Assembly: GCA_038502055.1 (NCBI GenBank)
Contig: JAXRKN010000039.1
Location: 4,588,001 to 4,652,000 of the forward strand
DNA length: 64,000 nt
Direction: 5' to 3'
Origin: Tanytarsus gracilentus
Taxonomy: Eukaryota; Arthropoda; Insecta; Diptera; Chironomidae
Under the pieces are notes generated by a model that was not told where the DNA came from, searched no databases, and saw only the letters and a program-made list of their open reading frames with translations. A program made the translations under genes and the position numbers. Of the stretch, positions 1-12,312 are shown one piece after another. Positions within the stretch are counted from its first letter, which is position 1. Each line of letters begins with the position of its first letter.

Positions 1-3000
1 TCCTTCCTTCTTAAAATCACAATCCTTTCTAAGCCAAATTAAAATCGACCTCCATGGTCCACTTAAAATTATTCTTAAATCAGCATATTCGCCTCCGTCT
101 AATCCTTAACGGAAAAAACCGCATTTTCTTCTACATCAAATTATCAATTTTAATTGAACGACTCGAATATAATATAAGGAAGAACGATAATCAGAATAGC
201 ACCTCAGGAGCTTTTAAATAAATTCATATTAAGATGAGAGAGAAATTAGAGCAGACGCTTCAAGTCTTTTTCTTCATAATAATGATTTCAGGCGCTAAAG
301 AACGGAGAGAGAGAAAAACGGCTACTGCAAAAATAACGAGATGAAAAAAATTGTTCTTGAAAGCCTTGCGAGAGAGGAGTATGCGATTAAAGACAACGGA
401 CTATAATCGTAACAGATGTTTTTGCTGCTTATAGCTTGATTGCAGCATTTTCAATCTCTTTTATCTCCTTTATATACTTGAATTTCATTGCAAGCTAGGG
501 CGGGACACTAAAAGCTTAAAATTTAATTTTAATTTTGCAAAAATATTTTTTTTATTTCAAAAATGATTTTAAATTCAAATCTCGAGTGACGCACCCTTGA
601 TGAAGCAGTGATTTAGCAACCGGAGAACGACGAAAAAACTTCTTGCTTCCTCAGTTTAAAAACATTTCGAGAAATTTGCAATTTAATTATAGATATTACA
701 GATTGCATGATATACGGCTGAATGCATTTGTAAATTATTCAACTTTTGCTACCTGTGTACGTATGCAGTGCCCGCTAATCATTTATTATTATTCCACTCG
801 TAATCCAAGTCTCTTAAGTCGCTCCAGAAAACAGGTGCAAGTTATATATTTTTTTGTGTCGAACGGAAGGGCAAGAAGAAGGAAGAAAATCAATTTCAAT
901 CAATTTTGAGGTTTTTGTGGTGGTGTAAAAAATGTTTGTAGGAATTTTAGGATTGTACGTTTGGGGATTTTGGCGGAGCTTAGGTGAGATTTTACAGATA
1001 CATAGCTTTAGGGATTTAAGTCGCTTTTTGATGGATTGTTTTGAGACATTATTAGCGTAAACAACAAGTTTTGTTTAAATAAATTTTAACTTTTTGAATT
1101 CGCATCTTAAATTTTTCTCCCAAGTCATAAACACCATCCACATGCTCCTTTATCACGATTTAAACTCAATTTATGTAACACATGCAATAAATGTCACTTT
1201 AAATTATTCTGTGTTGGCCCACCAGCCTCATAAATTCTTCATAAAGATTGTCATCCCTTGTTGTCGCTTTCAACCTCAGAAAAAAATTATGATGTCAACA
1301 GAAAAATTCTTTTAGAACCAAAAGGCTTCATTGATTGGGGTTAAATGCGTTCGAATCTTCTTATTTTTCTCTAAGGTGCCTTTCCAGCGGTGATTTATGA
1401 CTTTATGAGAGTGAGAAAAAAAGCGAGAGTGAAAGAGAGACAAAGCGGATATTGCAGCAAAAAAAATATATCTCGGCAAGATCAAATTTCTTGTGTGGAG
1501 AGGCGAAAAATTTTCTTCTTCTTCATCAGCGATGCTCGTTATGCGCGAGAAGAAGAGGAAGAGAAAAAATTTTATAAAAAGGCAGCGAAAAACTTCATGT
1601 TGATGTCTTTATTTTCAAAGAATGCTCTTTTCTTCTTGTGATGTAAAAAGGAAGTCTGCGAGTTTTCTTTGATGCCTTTATGGCACCTCATTTGAACCCA
1701 AAAAAGTGCTTAGGGGGATTTAAAAGATTTTTCCCGTCGTGGGTGTGCGTTTGAAAATGTCATCAGCAATTTGTTGAGTGATTGAGCCAATTTTTTAGAT
1801 TCAATTTCTGTCCAATTTAAATTTGATTTAAAAATCACTATAAAAAAATTTAAATCTCTCTTTACAAAAATTCATTTAATTAAATTCCGAAATCTCTCAG
1901 GTTAACAGCTCAGCATTGTTGTGAGATAAAAGTCGAGATTTATTTTTAGATGTTCTATTGAGCTTCTCCATATCAGACATTGATTGATTAGACTTAATAT
2001 GAACGAGATTAATTAATGCCATGGCTACAATACGACTCGTCTCTATTTCCTACAATCTTGCACTAATTAAAAACTATTTTGTATGAAATTTGTCCAACAC
2101 ACTCGTTGACACATTGAGTTGAGAATATTTTCCTTAACTGTTGTATAAATGACTCATCTAACTTAACATTTAAAGTCCATTCATTAAATCAAAATTTACG
2201 AAGCGTGTTAAGACAAATTAAATCTGTTATGAGGTTGAAAAAAATAAAATAAAATTGGATTTAATTAAAAAATTCATTTCAAACCGACACTGAAATGTGA
2301 AGTAGTTAGTTTGGTAATATGAAGATTAGATTAGAGAGATGTAACAGTTAAGTTTTGTGATCCGAAGCCAGCAGCGAAAAAATGTTTAAAGAAAATAAAG
2401 AGAGAAATTTTTCCGTGTGTGGTTGCTTTTGTAAAATTAAGAAATTTCTCGACTCGAAACTTATTCTGGGGAAGACAATTCAATTTCCTACCTTCCCTTT
2501 TTCCCATCTTGATATCATAATTGAGACATCTTATTTATTCACCATATAAATAGGTTTTATCACTTCATGGAATCATTAACCATAATGGCTTTGTATGACA
2601 TAAGTAACATCGGCTGACGTGTCTCGAGGAGGCAGCAAATTTGCATACAATGTAAAGTGCCACACACTCGCATGAAACAAACTTTATGCAAATTTTTATA
2701 TGGTTGCTCCATTTGCTGCTTTTATCGAGATGATTAAATAAATGAAGAAATTTGGGGAGAGAGAGAAAGCGACACGCTGCTGGTGCCGCTGTCGACGACA
2801 AAGTTGCTGTTGATGTTTTTTATAATTTTCGCGCAAATCCTTTAAGAACCTCACTCATGAGAGAGTTTTTGATGTGAATATGGTGTGAGGATTTTCTCTG
2901 CTCATTTTCAGAAACGAAAGCGCTAAATTTGGCACCCACGAATTTTAAATGAAGCAGAGTTCAGGACACAAGTTTTCACTACATATTTTGTTAGTCGACT

Positions 3001-3227
3001 AAAAATTTCATCTTCCCTGATGATGTCGAGAGGAAAAGGCATCGTAGCGTAAATAAGCGTTTATTGTTGAATGTACGGCAAGAAGAAGGGAAAATTAATT
3101 TTTTCTCCACCACACATAAACATCGTGAAAAAGCAAGAAAATTCATTCCAATACACAGGCAAATAAAAACTCTAATTGATAATTTTGAAGTATGAGAATA
3201 TTTTGAATTTTAAATTATTAAAAATTT
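1..3227. other. Noncoding AT-rich region, no gene seen
   Basis: Only short ORFs of low complexity occur, on both strands and without homology, splice-phase continuity or codon bias that I can see. Purine-rich stretches such as GAGAGA and scattered poly-T are present. It could be intergenic DNA or an intron of an upstream noncoding leader of the meru-type gene; the sequence does not decide. Confidence 0.6.
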
Positions 3228-3409
3228 CCAGCTGCTCTCAAGTTTTTTTGATTACTTTGATAATCACTTTTTTAAGACTTTATTTTTGAAATTAAAAATT
3301 ACGTTATAAATTTACCCATGAAAAACCACAGAACGTAATTTTTAATTTCAAAAAAAAGGTACCAAAAAAGTGATTATCAAAGTAATCGAAAAAATTTAAG
3401 AGCAGCTGG
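3228..3409. mobile_element. Short inverted-repeat element (MITE-like)
   Basis: The two halves are reverse complements over about 80 bases each. The left arm begins CCAGCTGCTCT and contains GATTACTTTGATAATCAC; the right arm contains the complement GTGATTATCAAAGTAATC and ends AGAGCAGCTGG. The arms meet around a short spacer near 3305-3330 that includes CCCATGAAAAACCACAG. The element has no coding capacity. Flanks are A/T runs that are themselves near-symmetric, so the exact ends and target duplication cannot be fixed. It is most likely a MITE; a long structural hairpin of other origin is possible. Confidence 0.7.
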
Positions 3410-6400
3410 AAAATTTTGCTTTGATAAAAAAGCCAACTGAGAAAATTTTTGATCAAATTTCAAACGTTAAAATTTTAAGTTGAAATTTTGATCAAAGAAG
3501 GCTTTAAATTTTTTTTTGATGCATCATGATGAAGAGTTTTTGTATCAGAAATTTTTATTTCTTTAAATTGAAAATTTAAAGAAGGTTTTAGAATTTTAAT
3601 AAAAAAAATTTTTAAATTTTTAAACACGATAAATTTTTCGCCGCCACACTTGGCAACAACGCAATTCTCTTTTTCACAATATTTTTTCAATTCCATTCTT
3701 AAAGATTCACTAACCGGAAAACGGAAAATTATGAAATTTCTTCATTCTGTTGTTTAGAATTTTTCTCACATGGCCGAACATGAAGTTTATTGCCATTGTG
3801 TGTGATCATTGTGTGAGAGGGAAGAATAAGAAGCGAGTGGGCTTTTGTGAATGAGCATGAAAGTGTGGATGAGGAATAAAGACATGGTTGCGTTGAAATA
3901 CACTTGTTGTTCTAGTTAGAACTCGACGAAATAAAAATGTGAGAGATAGATTAGACATGGTGTGGAGGAGGGTAACGTGTGTATGCGATTGTGGGAAGGA
4001 AGTGTCATGTTTTACAAGATTTTGTTCTCTTTTCTTCTGCGTTCGTTGTAAGCCATTGCCATGTAAATTATATTCAGCGCTAATTTTCAACTTGAACGAT
4101 AATCGTTAATCGCATCATGGCACGCTATCACTGGTGTGTGTGTATGTTTGTGTCACAGAGAGAGAAAAAGGCAAATCACTGCCTTATACAGGTAGCAACG
4201 AGTCGTCAGTGTACACATGAGAAGAAGTTAATGAAGCCATATCTCAAACCCGCAAGATCGTAAATAAAATTTAAATTTTAAAGGTATTAAATCGCAGGCA
4301 TGTGGCTTAGCAGTGCGATGAAATGTGAGCACGGTTTCTAAATGACGCAAATTTCAGATAAAATTATTTAGTTTCAGTTTCTTACATGAACACACGTGGT
4401 TGGGTAATTAAGTAATTAGAATTTGATTTATTTTCCAGCATCTCCGATTCAACAAAAAGGCGTGCAAGTGCCAAGTGACACCTTTTATGTGGTTTTTATT
4501 AAAGCTACGATCTCATGTGGTTCAGATTTAATTTATTAGGTGTCGATTGCAGAATCTGTAAAGTGGTTAAAAAGTAATTAATAAATTTTATTAAATAAAA
4601 ACTAAAGTTCATAAAATTTTCAACTCAATTTAAAAAGTAATAAAAATTTCATAAATTGATTTCAATTTTTTTTGCAACGGCAGCCGTAAAAAAACAATGA
4701 AAATTGAAAATTTTGTTTTGAAAGCAATTTTTCATACAGGCAGCTCCATTTTTTAAAAAAGAATATAAACTTTCGAGTCACACTCAGTGCTTCCGCAACG
4801 TCAAGTCGTCAATTCAATTTACCTCCGTCGTTGTGAGACGAGAAAATATAGAATGTGTGTGTTCGTTCTATTCAATGTAAATTATTAAGTACCCGCCTAA
4901 AAATTGGGTTAATATTGTGCCTCTCTCTCCGTGTTTTTGTACATTTACGACGTTGAACAGACTTTGTGATTATAACAATAAATCTTAAAAAGATTTTTAC
5001 CCCGTTCATGGCACTCCAGCCACAAGGCATGCAGCAAACAACGCGCGGTGGCACTAAGCAGCAGCTGTCAATTTTTATATCGTCTAATGACTTCTTTCAC
5101 TTCTTTTTTTCGTCTCTTAATGAATTTACTGGCACTTGATTATTTTTAGTCTGTATAATAAGAAAGGCATGGAATGTATCAAGTTTTATGTTGATGATGA
5201 TGATGCTCATGCTGTGATAATTAAGTTGGTAATCAATTTTTTGTGTCTCTTTTTTGGTCACACCACGGTGTGAACTTTTTAGTAGTGACTTGATGAGATT
5301 TAGGTGATTATGATGCAATCACGACATTGATGCATTCCATTGAATTTACCTCTTTAAATTTAATGCATGTATCGATAAAATCTCCGGATGTTACATCCCC
5401 TTGACATTCATACATCCATATGATTTGAATATCAAACTCTCTCTTTCTGTCTGTTTTTCCACTCGCTCAACTTCCTTTCTAAACTCATACCTATGTTTGG
5501 CTTACAATTAAGTAGCAAGTGCGATCTTCCGGAAATTGGTTTTTTGAGTTGAAAGTCATACAATATAAAAAAAAGTCGGTGGAAATGTTAATGGCACTCA
5601 GCTCACCGAAGAGAGTATAGTTAATGTGATTTTGTCGTTTGTTTGCTATATGGGAGTGTGCGAGAGACACCGTAAACACATTTTTTAGGAGTGCGAATGA
5701 AAGGTTAAAGCGGAGAGATGAAGAGGAAGAATCAAATGAGTCATCATCGTCGCTTGGCTTTTAAAAAAATGCATCAATGACTCACAGCAATTAAAGTGAG
5801 ATTTCGAGTGTGTGTTGATATCAACAGGTGATTGAATCTACGAGGCATTTCTCATAAAAATTAAAAATGTTGAAGGAAATAATTGAAATTACCGCAGCTC
5901 ATGTTCTTGTAGATCGGATTTCCATTTTTAATTTTGTTTTTCCTATTTCTTTTTGCGCTTCATTTTCATATTTTTTTTTATTAATTTTGTTACCGCGTCT
6001 TCAGAACTGGGGGGTTTTTAAATTTTTATTTTTTTTTTTTTTGTTTTTTTGTTTTTGTCAAAAGTTTTGAATTAAAGTTTGTAAAAAAATATATTTTTTA
6101 AATTTAAAATTTTTACTCTTTATTCACCATGTTCTTGATACACCTGGCAGTGCAGAAAATTTCTCACTCCACAAGTTGCATAGTTTTTCTTTCTCACTGA
6201 ACATAATCTCATAAAAGTTTTATATATATCGATAATGATGGAGCTAGTTCACATATAAAAACTTTTTCATAAAATGATGGTGGTGTAAGTTGTAAGTGAA
6301 GAAAAATCATTGATATGACGGAATATGAAAAAGTTTTAAAAGGTGTGCAAGCGGTGCTATTAAAAGCATCGAACTCTATAAACTTCTCCATCGCAACCGC

Positions 6401-8606
6401 AATGAAACGGAAAATTTTAAACAAAAAATAAATTTTTAAAAGAAAAACTTTTGACTCCTAAACTAATTGATACTGATGCCACATCCGTGCAACCGCCAAT
6501 GGACAAACTTTTTCTTTCTTAATAATTTTTTTGTGTGGTAGACAGAAAAGTTCATCATAAATTTTTTTTATACATTTCCTTCAAACTAAAACTGAAGTTT
6601 ATAAATTCCTCAAAAATAATGGCGTGTGCGATGCCAGTTAAAAATTATATAATTTCTCATATTCTCATCTCAACTGAGATTGAAGCACGTTTTTTATTGA
6701 ACTGTAATTTATGATCATCAATCGATGGTAGAGAGTGATGGGTGGTACGGGAGAGCATTGTCGTTACTTCTCTCATCTGTCTCAGCTTGAACTCTCTAAA
6801 GTAATTAGTGAAGAAAATCTTGTTTAAATGCAAATTCTGTGTTGAATTAAAATTGATGAGATTTCTTTGCATTGTAAGGAATTCGAAAAATGAGTTCAAA
6901 GCTCTGTGGGTTAAAGAAATTTAATTCGACACAAATCTGCTTGATTTTAATTCTTGATCATCAAAAGTTTGCAATTAAATTCAAATATACAGTTTGTAAA
7001 TTTTGATCTATTCTTTAGTCACTGACAAAGTTGTTTTAGAATTGAGCACAAATTTAATTTAATGAAGTTTCGCAAGTTTCACCACTTAAACTCTCAGTGT
7101 ATGGTTTCTAGAAAAAAAATTTGTTTGCATGCCAAATATTTGGCTATAGAGCTCGCGTACACATGTACGCTACTTGCCATTTTAGCAATTTTAGACATTC
7201 CGCGACAAGAACATGTAAAGTTTATTGACCTTGAATCCGAAACACACGTTACGTGTGTGCTTTTTGTCAATTGACTATGAAATCTATATTTCCATGTTCG
7301 ACATATCGACGACAAGCGATGAAAATTGTCTGCTCTTTTCTCATGAGACTTTGCTGCATATTCATGTGCATTATAAGTTATGCACACGATGTGGCGAAAT
7401 AATCTACTAAAATGTCAAGTGACTGTGAGCGGTTGTAAATTGTAATTTTCGTGTGCATTATAGAGTTGAACTGCTTCTGCGGGTCTGAGAGTCATTTTTT
7501 AGTAGGTTAATATTGTTATTACCTTCATACATATAATGCATGCAAATTTGCGCCTTTCACTATATAAATCATATAATGATACTTTGCATTAACGTCTATA
7601 CTTTATTCATTGGCATATCTCTATACATAATCTACACTGTATGTGATGTGTATTTTATTGAGGTGGTTCATTATAATTATTTCATGAACTTTTCCCATGA
7701 ACAACTTTTTAATTGAAACATTTTTAAGGGTTATTTAATTAAATCACTCGTAACTCACCTTTATTTTAATCATTTTTTTGTAAAATTTCTTGTAAAAATG
7801 AGAATGAAGATTTATGAGCTTTTAAAAGCTCTTAAAAGTTAAATAAACACTTTTTTAAAAACATTTTTTGTTCTTATTCATTTCACCCTGTAATGAGATG
7901 CATTAAAATCGCACGCGCAAAATAATATAAAGTACATCAGCATTAAAATGATTTCGAGTTCACTTTAATGAACGTACACTCACGGCTGCACATTAAAAAA
8001 TATATCATAATTAAATTTTACGCATTTAAAAATACAGCTCGTGCAACAAATTAACCAAAAATTGAAACTGAACAAATATTTAGCTAGCACGGGTGCGAAA
8101 AAGGTTTTTTTAATATGGTAAAGCTGAATATTTAATATAAACGAGCATGCGAGCGGCACTTCTCACGGCATAATTCGGTATTCTGTGCATGTTGTGAAGG
8201 ATACTGAGGCTGTTTGTAGTTTGCATTTGAAATCGGCAAATCTCGGTGACAATATGCATAAATAGATTTTCATGCATTCACAATGAGGTTGAAAAATTTT
8301 GCACAATAATAAATTCAAGAGAGGAAAATTTAGTGTTTACAAATTGCATATATACGCTGAAAATGTTTGAATTAATTAACAAGATATTATGTGTTAATGA
8401 TAATGTACAACCCCTCAAGGTTCGCTCGTTGTATTACTGAATAGTTGATTTATGGGAAAAATTTTATTTAATAAGAGCTAATTAATTACCGATTGATGAC
8501 TTTGTTACATTTAGGGGAGCGTTGAATTTTTGTATGTAATATTTATTATTTAATTTCGAAACATGCAATATGTTTCCAAAAGTTTATTTAATCTCATCAA
8601 ATAGTT
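3410..8606. other. Noncoding AT-rich region, no gene seen
   Basis: No ORF here shows a recognisable domain or phase-compatible splice pair. A TATAAA at 4764-4769 lies upstream of a TCAGTG at 4784-4789, but the spacing is too short to call a promoter. The 60-97-residue ORFs near 3806-4090 and 7094-7387 look like chance openings. Confidence 0.55.
8597..8606. repeat. 10-bp target-site duplication, left copy
   Basis: TCAAATAGTT abuts the left end of the foldback element and is repeated exactly at 9650-9659. The bases before each copy differ (A versus C), so the match stops at the expected length. Confidence 0.75.
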
Positions 8607-9649
8607 GGGACTTGATCAGCCATCCGCCAGATAATCTGCAGATTAATCTGCAGATAATACGCAGATAATCTGCAGATAATATGCAGATAATATGCAGATA
8701 ATACGCAGATTATCTGACAGATTATTTTTTTGATTTTTTGTTAAAAAAAGCTGCAGATAATCTGCAGATTAATCTGCAGATAATACGCAGATTATACGCA
8801 GATTATCTGATTAAAAAATCTGCAGATAATACGCAGATTATTTGCTTAGATAATCTGCAGATAATACGCAGATTATCTGCAGATTATCTGATTAAAAAAT
8901 CTGCAGATAATCTGTAAATAATCCGCAGATAATCTGCAGATAATCTGTGACAACTTTTTGTGCAAAGCACAAGAATTATCAAAATTCAAACATTTTTGTT
9001 TACTTTTAAATTAATTAAATTTTTTTATTAAGATAATCTGTCCATTCCTAGCTAACTTAAATCAGTCACCCAAACTTCACCACGTGGAGGTGATGGACAA
9101 TCGAAGTTCTGAGCAATTTTTTATAACCCGTAGTAGCGCTAAAGAAAAGAAATGAGACCCCGAGAGCGGTCGAGCGTCCCTTTAAAAAATGCTCAGAACT
9201 TCGATTGTCCATCTCCTCCACGTGGTGAAATTTGGGTGACTGATTTAAGTTAGCTAAGAATGGACAGATTATCTTAATAAAAAAATTTAATTAATTTAAA
9301 AGTAAACAAAAATGTTTGAGTTTTGATAATTCTTGTGCTTTGCACAAAAAGTTGTCACAGATTATCTGCAGATTATCTGCGGATTATTTACAGATTATCT
9401 GCAGATAATTTAAGCAGATAATCTGCGTATTATCTGCAGATAATCTGCGTATTATCTGCAGATAATCTGCGTATTATCTGCAGATTAATCTGCAGATTAT
9501 CTGCAGCTTTTTTTTAACAAAAAATCAAAAAAATAATCTGTCAGATAATCTGCGTATTATCTGCATATTATCTGCATATTATCTGCAGATTATCTGCGTA
9601 TTATCTGCAGATTAATCTGCAGATTATCTGGCGGATGGCTGAACTACAC
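8607..9649. mobile_element. Foldback transposon with about 0.5-kb inverted arms
   Basis: The segment is an almost perfect palindrome: arms of roughly 515 bp (to about 9122, and from about 9181) flank a spacer of about 60 bp. The outer ends contain CAGCCATCCGCCAG on the left and its complement on the right. The outer part of each arm is a tandem array of variants of CAGATAATCTG and GCAGATAATACGC. The inner part is non-repetitive and includes CACCACGTGGAGG. The sequence TCAAATAGTT occurs on both sides, at 8597-8606 and 9650-9659, as a 10-bp target-site duplication. There is no ORF, so the element is non-autonomous. The structure resembles Drosophila FB elements, and a 9-11-bp duplication is typical of Mutator-like transposition; the family is inferred, not shown. 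Confidence 0.85.
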
Positions 9650-9659
9650 TCAAATAGTT
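9650..9659. repeat. 10-bp target-site duplication, right copy
   Basis: TCAAATAGTT follows the right end of the foldback element and is identical to 8597-8606. Confidence 0.75.
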
Positions 9660-11981
9660 ACATTGTAGGCTGACATTAAAATTAGCAACATCTCTCAGTA
9701 TTATTTGAAGATTTTTTAACATCCTTCGAGCAACGTGAATTTTGTTATTTCGTAAATTTTTTAGCACTGCCCAGAGACATTTCATAATACATTATTAAAA
9801 TAATAAAAAGCTTGATGTTACGACTTTTTTGACGCATGAGACTCGCTAAAAGGCTAAAAAGTCGCTTTCAATGTTTATCCATCCAGCTTAATGCCAATAA
9901 AAACTTTTTTTGTTTGTCGAGAAGATTATTCATCGCTCTCTACCTGCATAAATATTTTTGTGTACCTTAAAGTCGTTCTAAAATTCAACAAAAAAAAAGA
10001 AATTAAATTTTCTGCGAGTGTAAACGGAAACTGATGATTAATTTAAAAAGATGTTCGCAAGTCTATTTGAGTAAGAGAGAATTTATTTTAGCGCGGGAAG
10101 TGAAGTGTGTTGAGTGTCTGTGAGAAAGAGCGATACATTAAATTGAAGAAGGAAATCAATTGACTTATCGAAGAATTTTAAATGTAAAAAAAAGTATTTT
10201 TAGAACGTTAAATTTAAGTTACCCCAATTTGTATTCCTTGCGATTCGTTAATGGACGTACGTTTTTTATTCATCACACAGTTCTCGACTCAATGTGTGGT
10301 GCATAAAATAAGAAATTAAGCAATTATTCCAATTCTCATTCTTTTATTTCTCCAGGAGATCATCAACCAAAAAAAATAATGTGTGTGTCTGTTCACATAA
10401 GGCGCGTGACCGACTTTTTCTCTCACATTCAAAAAGAAAGATATAAATTTGACCTTTTATGTGATGTGCTGGTAATTTTCATGCGAAATAATTCATATAA
10501 ATGTTCTCCTTAAATCTTTTTTCTCTTGTCTACAATGATGCGATGATGCCGCTGGAATCCCTCAAGTAATTTTGAATTCCTTGCACAATGTAGCGAGCAT
10601 AACATGCAGGAACGATGAGAAAAATGATATGTTATTAAAAATTTTCAAGCCACACAAAATTTCGGTCATATTTCAGAGGGAAAATTAATGGATTCTGATG
10701 GTTAATTCTGTCGACCGAGCCATGCCACAAAATAATTTTCTTACCAAAAATAAAATTCGTTCATTTCTTTATGGAGGAGGTTTTAAGGTTGAGTTTGAGT
10801 GCATCTTGAGCTTAAAAAATTCGTTAATGTCAATGGGTCATAACGATCTCAAGCCTCTCATAAGTAGGCCAATCAGGTCATCATTGAATTTGCATTTTAA
10901 AGTCAGCGTCACAGTTTCACACAAAATCCTTACGGCACTGAATATTTTTAAATATTAAAATTCTTCGTTCTCTCATATTTTTTTATTTTCGGTGAGTGGC
11001 AATTTTTTATGCAAACGAATTAAAATGCTAGAAGCGAACTTTTTATATTCGTCGAGATTAAAAGTGGAAGTGCTTCTGGGTTGAGTTGAAAAATATGGAA
11101 ATTTCTCTCACTTTCAGATTTTTTGAAGTCGAGAATGTGAAATTTAAGTTTCAAAAAATGATTTTTATTTTCGAAAATTTAATTTTAAAAAAATATTTTT
11201 TTAAAATCATAATTTTTTACTAAGCAGTGCACTTAAAAGTTATTTAATTTATTATGCATTAAACTTTGAATCAAGAACTGCACTAAAGGGCACTAGAAAA
11301 AATTAAAATATCAAAAAGGTGTTTAAACACTTTTTTCTCTTCTCAACTCTTAAAATCTTTATTAAGCTCCCACCGATTATGCATGCAAGGTTGAAAACAT
11401 TAAAATTAGCATATAATAGTGAGGAGATTATACTAAAAATGTTATCAACTCTAATAAGTGAGAAAAGTTAAATTAATCACTCGCTGTTAATTCCACGCAC
11501 ACACGAGAGCTTATTTGTGCACTTTGTGTGAAAAATGTTTATTGCAGTAATTATCCGATAATGCTTAATTGAATTTGATGATCAAGTGTAATGAGATAAA
11601 TGCAGAAATTACTTTATACATTAATTGCTTTGTACATTAATTAATTATTTTTTAATTAGCTGAATTTGTTAATAATGTCAATATCAATTATGATTTTTTT
11701 GATGTATTTAAGTTAATTAATATTTCTATAACCTCAATAAAAATTTTTAATTTTTTCATTAATAATTTTTTAACAAAATAAAACTAACAAAGAATTTTTT
11801 AAAATTCCAAGCAAAAAAAAACTTGAAGGTTACGAATTGTTTAACAAATCAATTAAAATTCTACACAAAGACCAATTTTAAATGGTTAAAATCCACAAAG
11901 CAAATTCATCAGTTGCTCAATCTTTATTCTTTAATTTTTTTAACCTTGCAATCACTAATTTTTCTCCTCTTTTATTTTCAG
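9660..11981. other. Noncoding region upstream of the meru-type first coding exon
   Basis: No coding exon was recognised. The region ends in a pyrimidine-rich tract followed by TTTTCAG at 11975-11981, a credible 3' splice site, which suggests that at least part of this stretch is a 5' intron of the downstream gene. Confidence 0.5.
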
Positions 11982-12312
11982 ATCCATTCAAATGTGTGAC
12001 AATAATTAAAAAAAAGAATAACAAAAAATTACTTTAATGCATGATGGAATAAAAAGACATCACTTATGTCATTGTGTTAATTGAATGCTTTTTTAAAGAG
12101 AAGAAAAAAAGTTTCGAAAGAGTCGAGGCGACAAAAAAAATTGTTTTTCATGTGCAACAACGGCGAGAAGAAGAAAAGATGGAGCAAAATTTGTCAAATG
12201 TTTGTGTAGCGACAATTCATAAGAGCGATCAGCATAAATCGTCAAGATTACCGCCCGATGATGTAATGCCGCTTTATGCGACTATAATACCGGAGAATAC
12301 GCGAAAAGCAAG
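11982..12312 (+). CDS. meru: meru-type gene exon with start codon (coding from 12179)
   Basis: The exon is bounded by a pyrimidine tract plus CAG ending at 11981 and a CAAG/GTGAGA donor at 12312/12313. The first ATG in the open frame is at 12179, with A at -3 and G at +4; an in-frame TAA at 12050-12052 lies upstream, so the N-terminus should be complete. It encodes MEQNLSNVCVATIHK and onward to residue 44 plus two bases. The 5' UTR part (11982-12178) carries several short upstream ATG frames, for example at 11992-12009, which could dampen translation. The join to the exon at 22577 is inferred from phase; no conserved domain lies in this exon. Confidence 0.65.

Noticed and set aside
4764..4789. 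TATAAA followed by TCAGTG as a meru promoter
   Set aside because: The initiator A lies only 22 bases from the first T of the TATA, shorter than the usual 30-32, and no DPE is visible.
8627..9641. CRISPR-like array of GCAGATAATCTG repeats
   Set aside because: The repeats are contiguous without unique spacers, arranged as two inverted arms in eukaryotic DNA; they belong to a foldback transposon.
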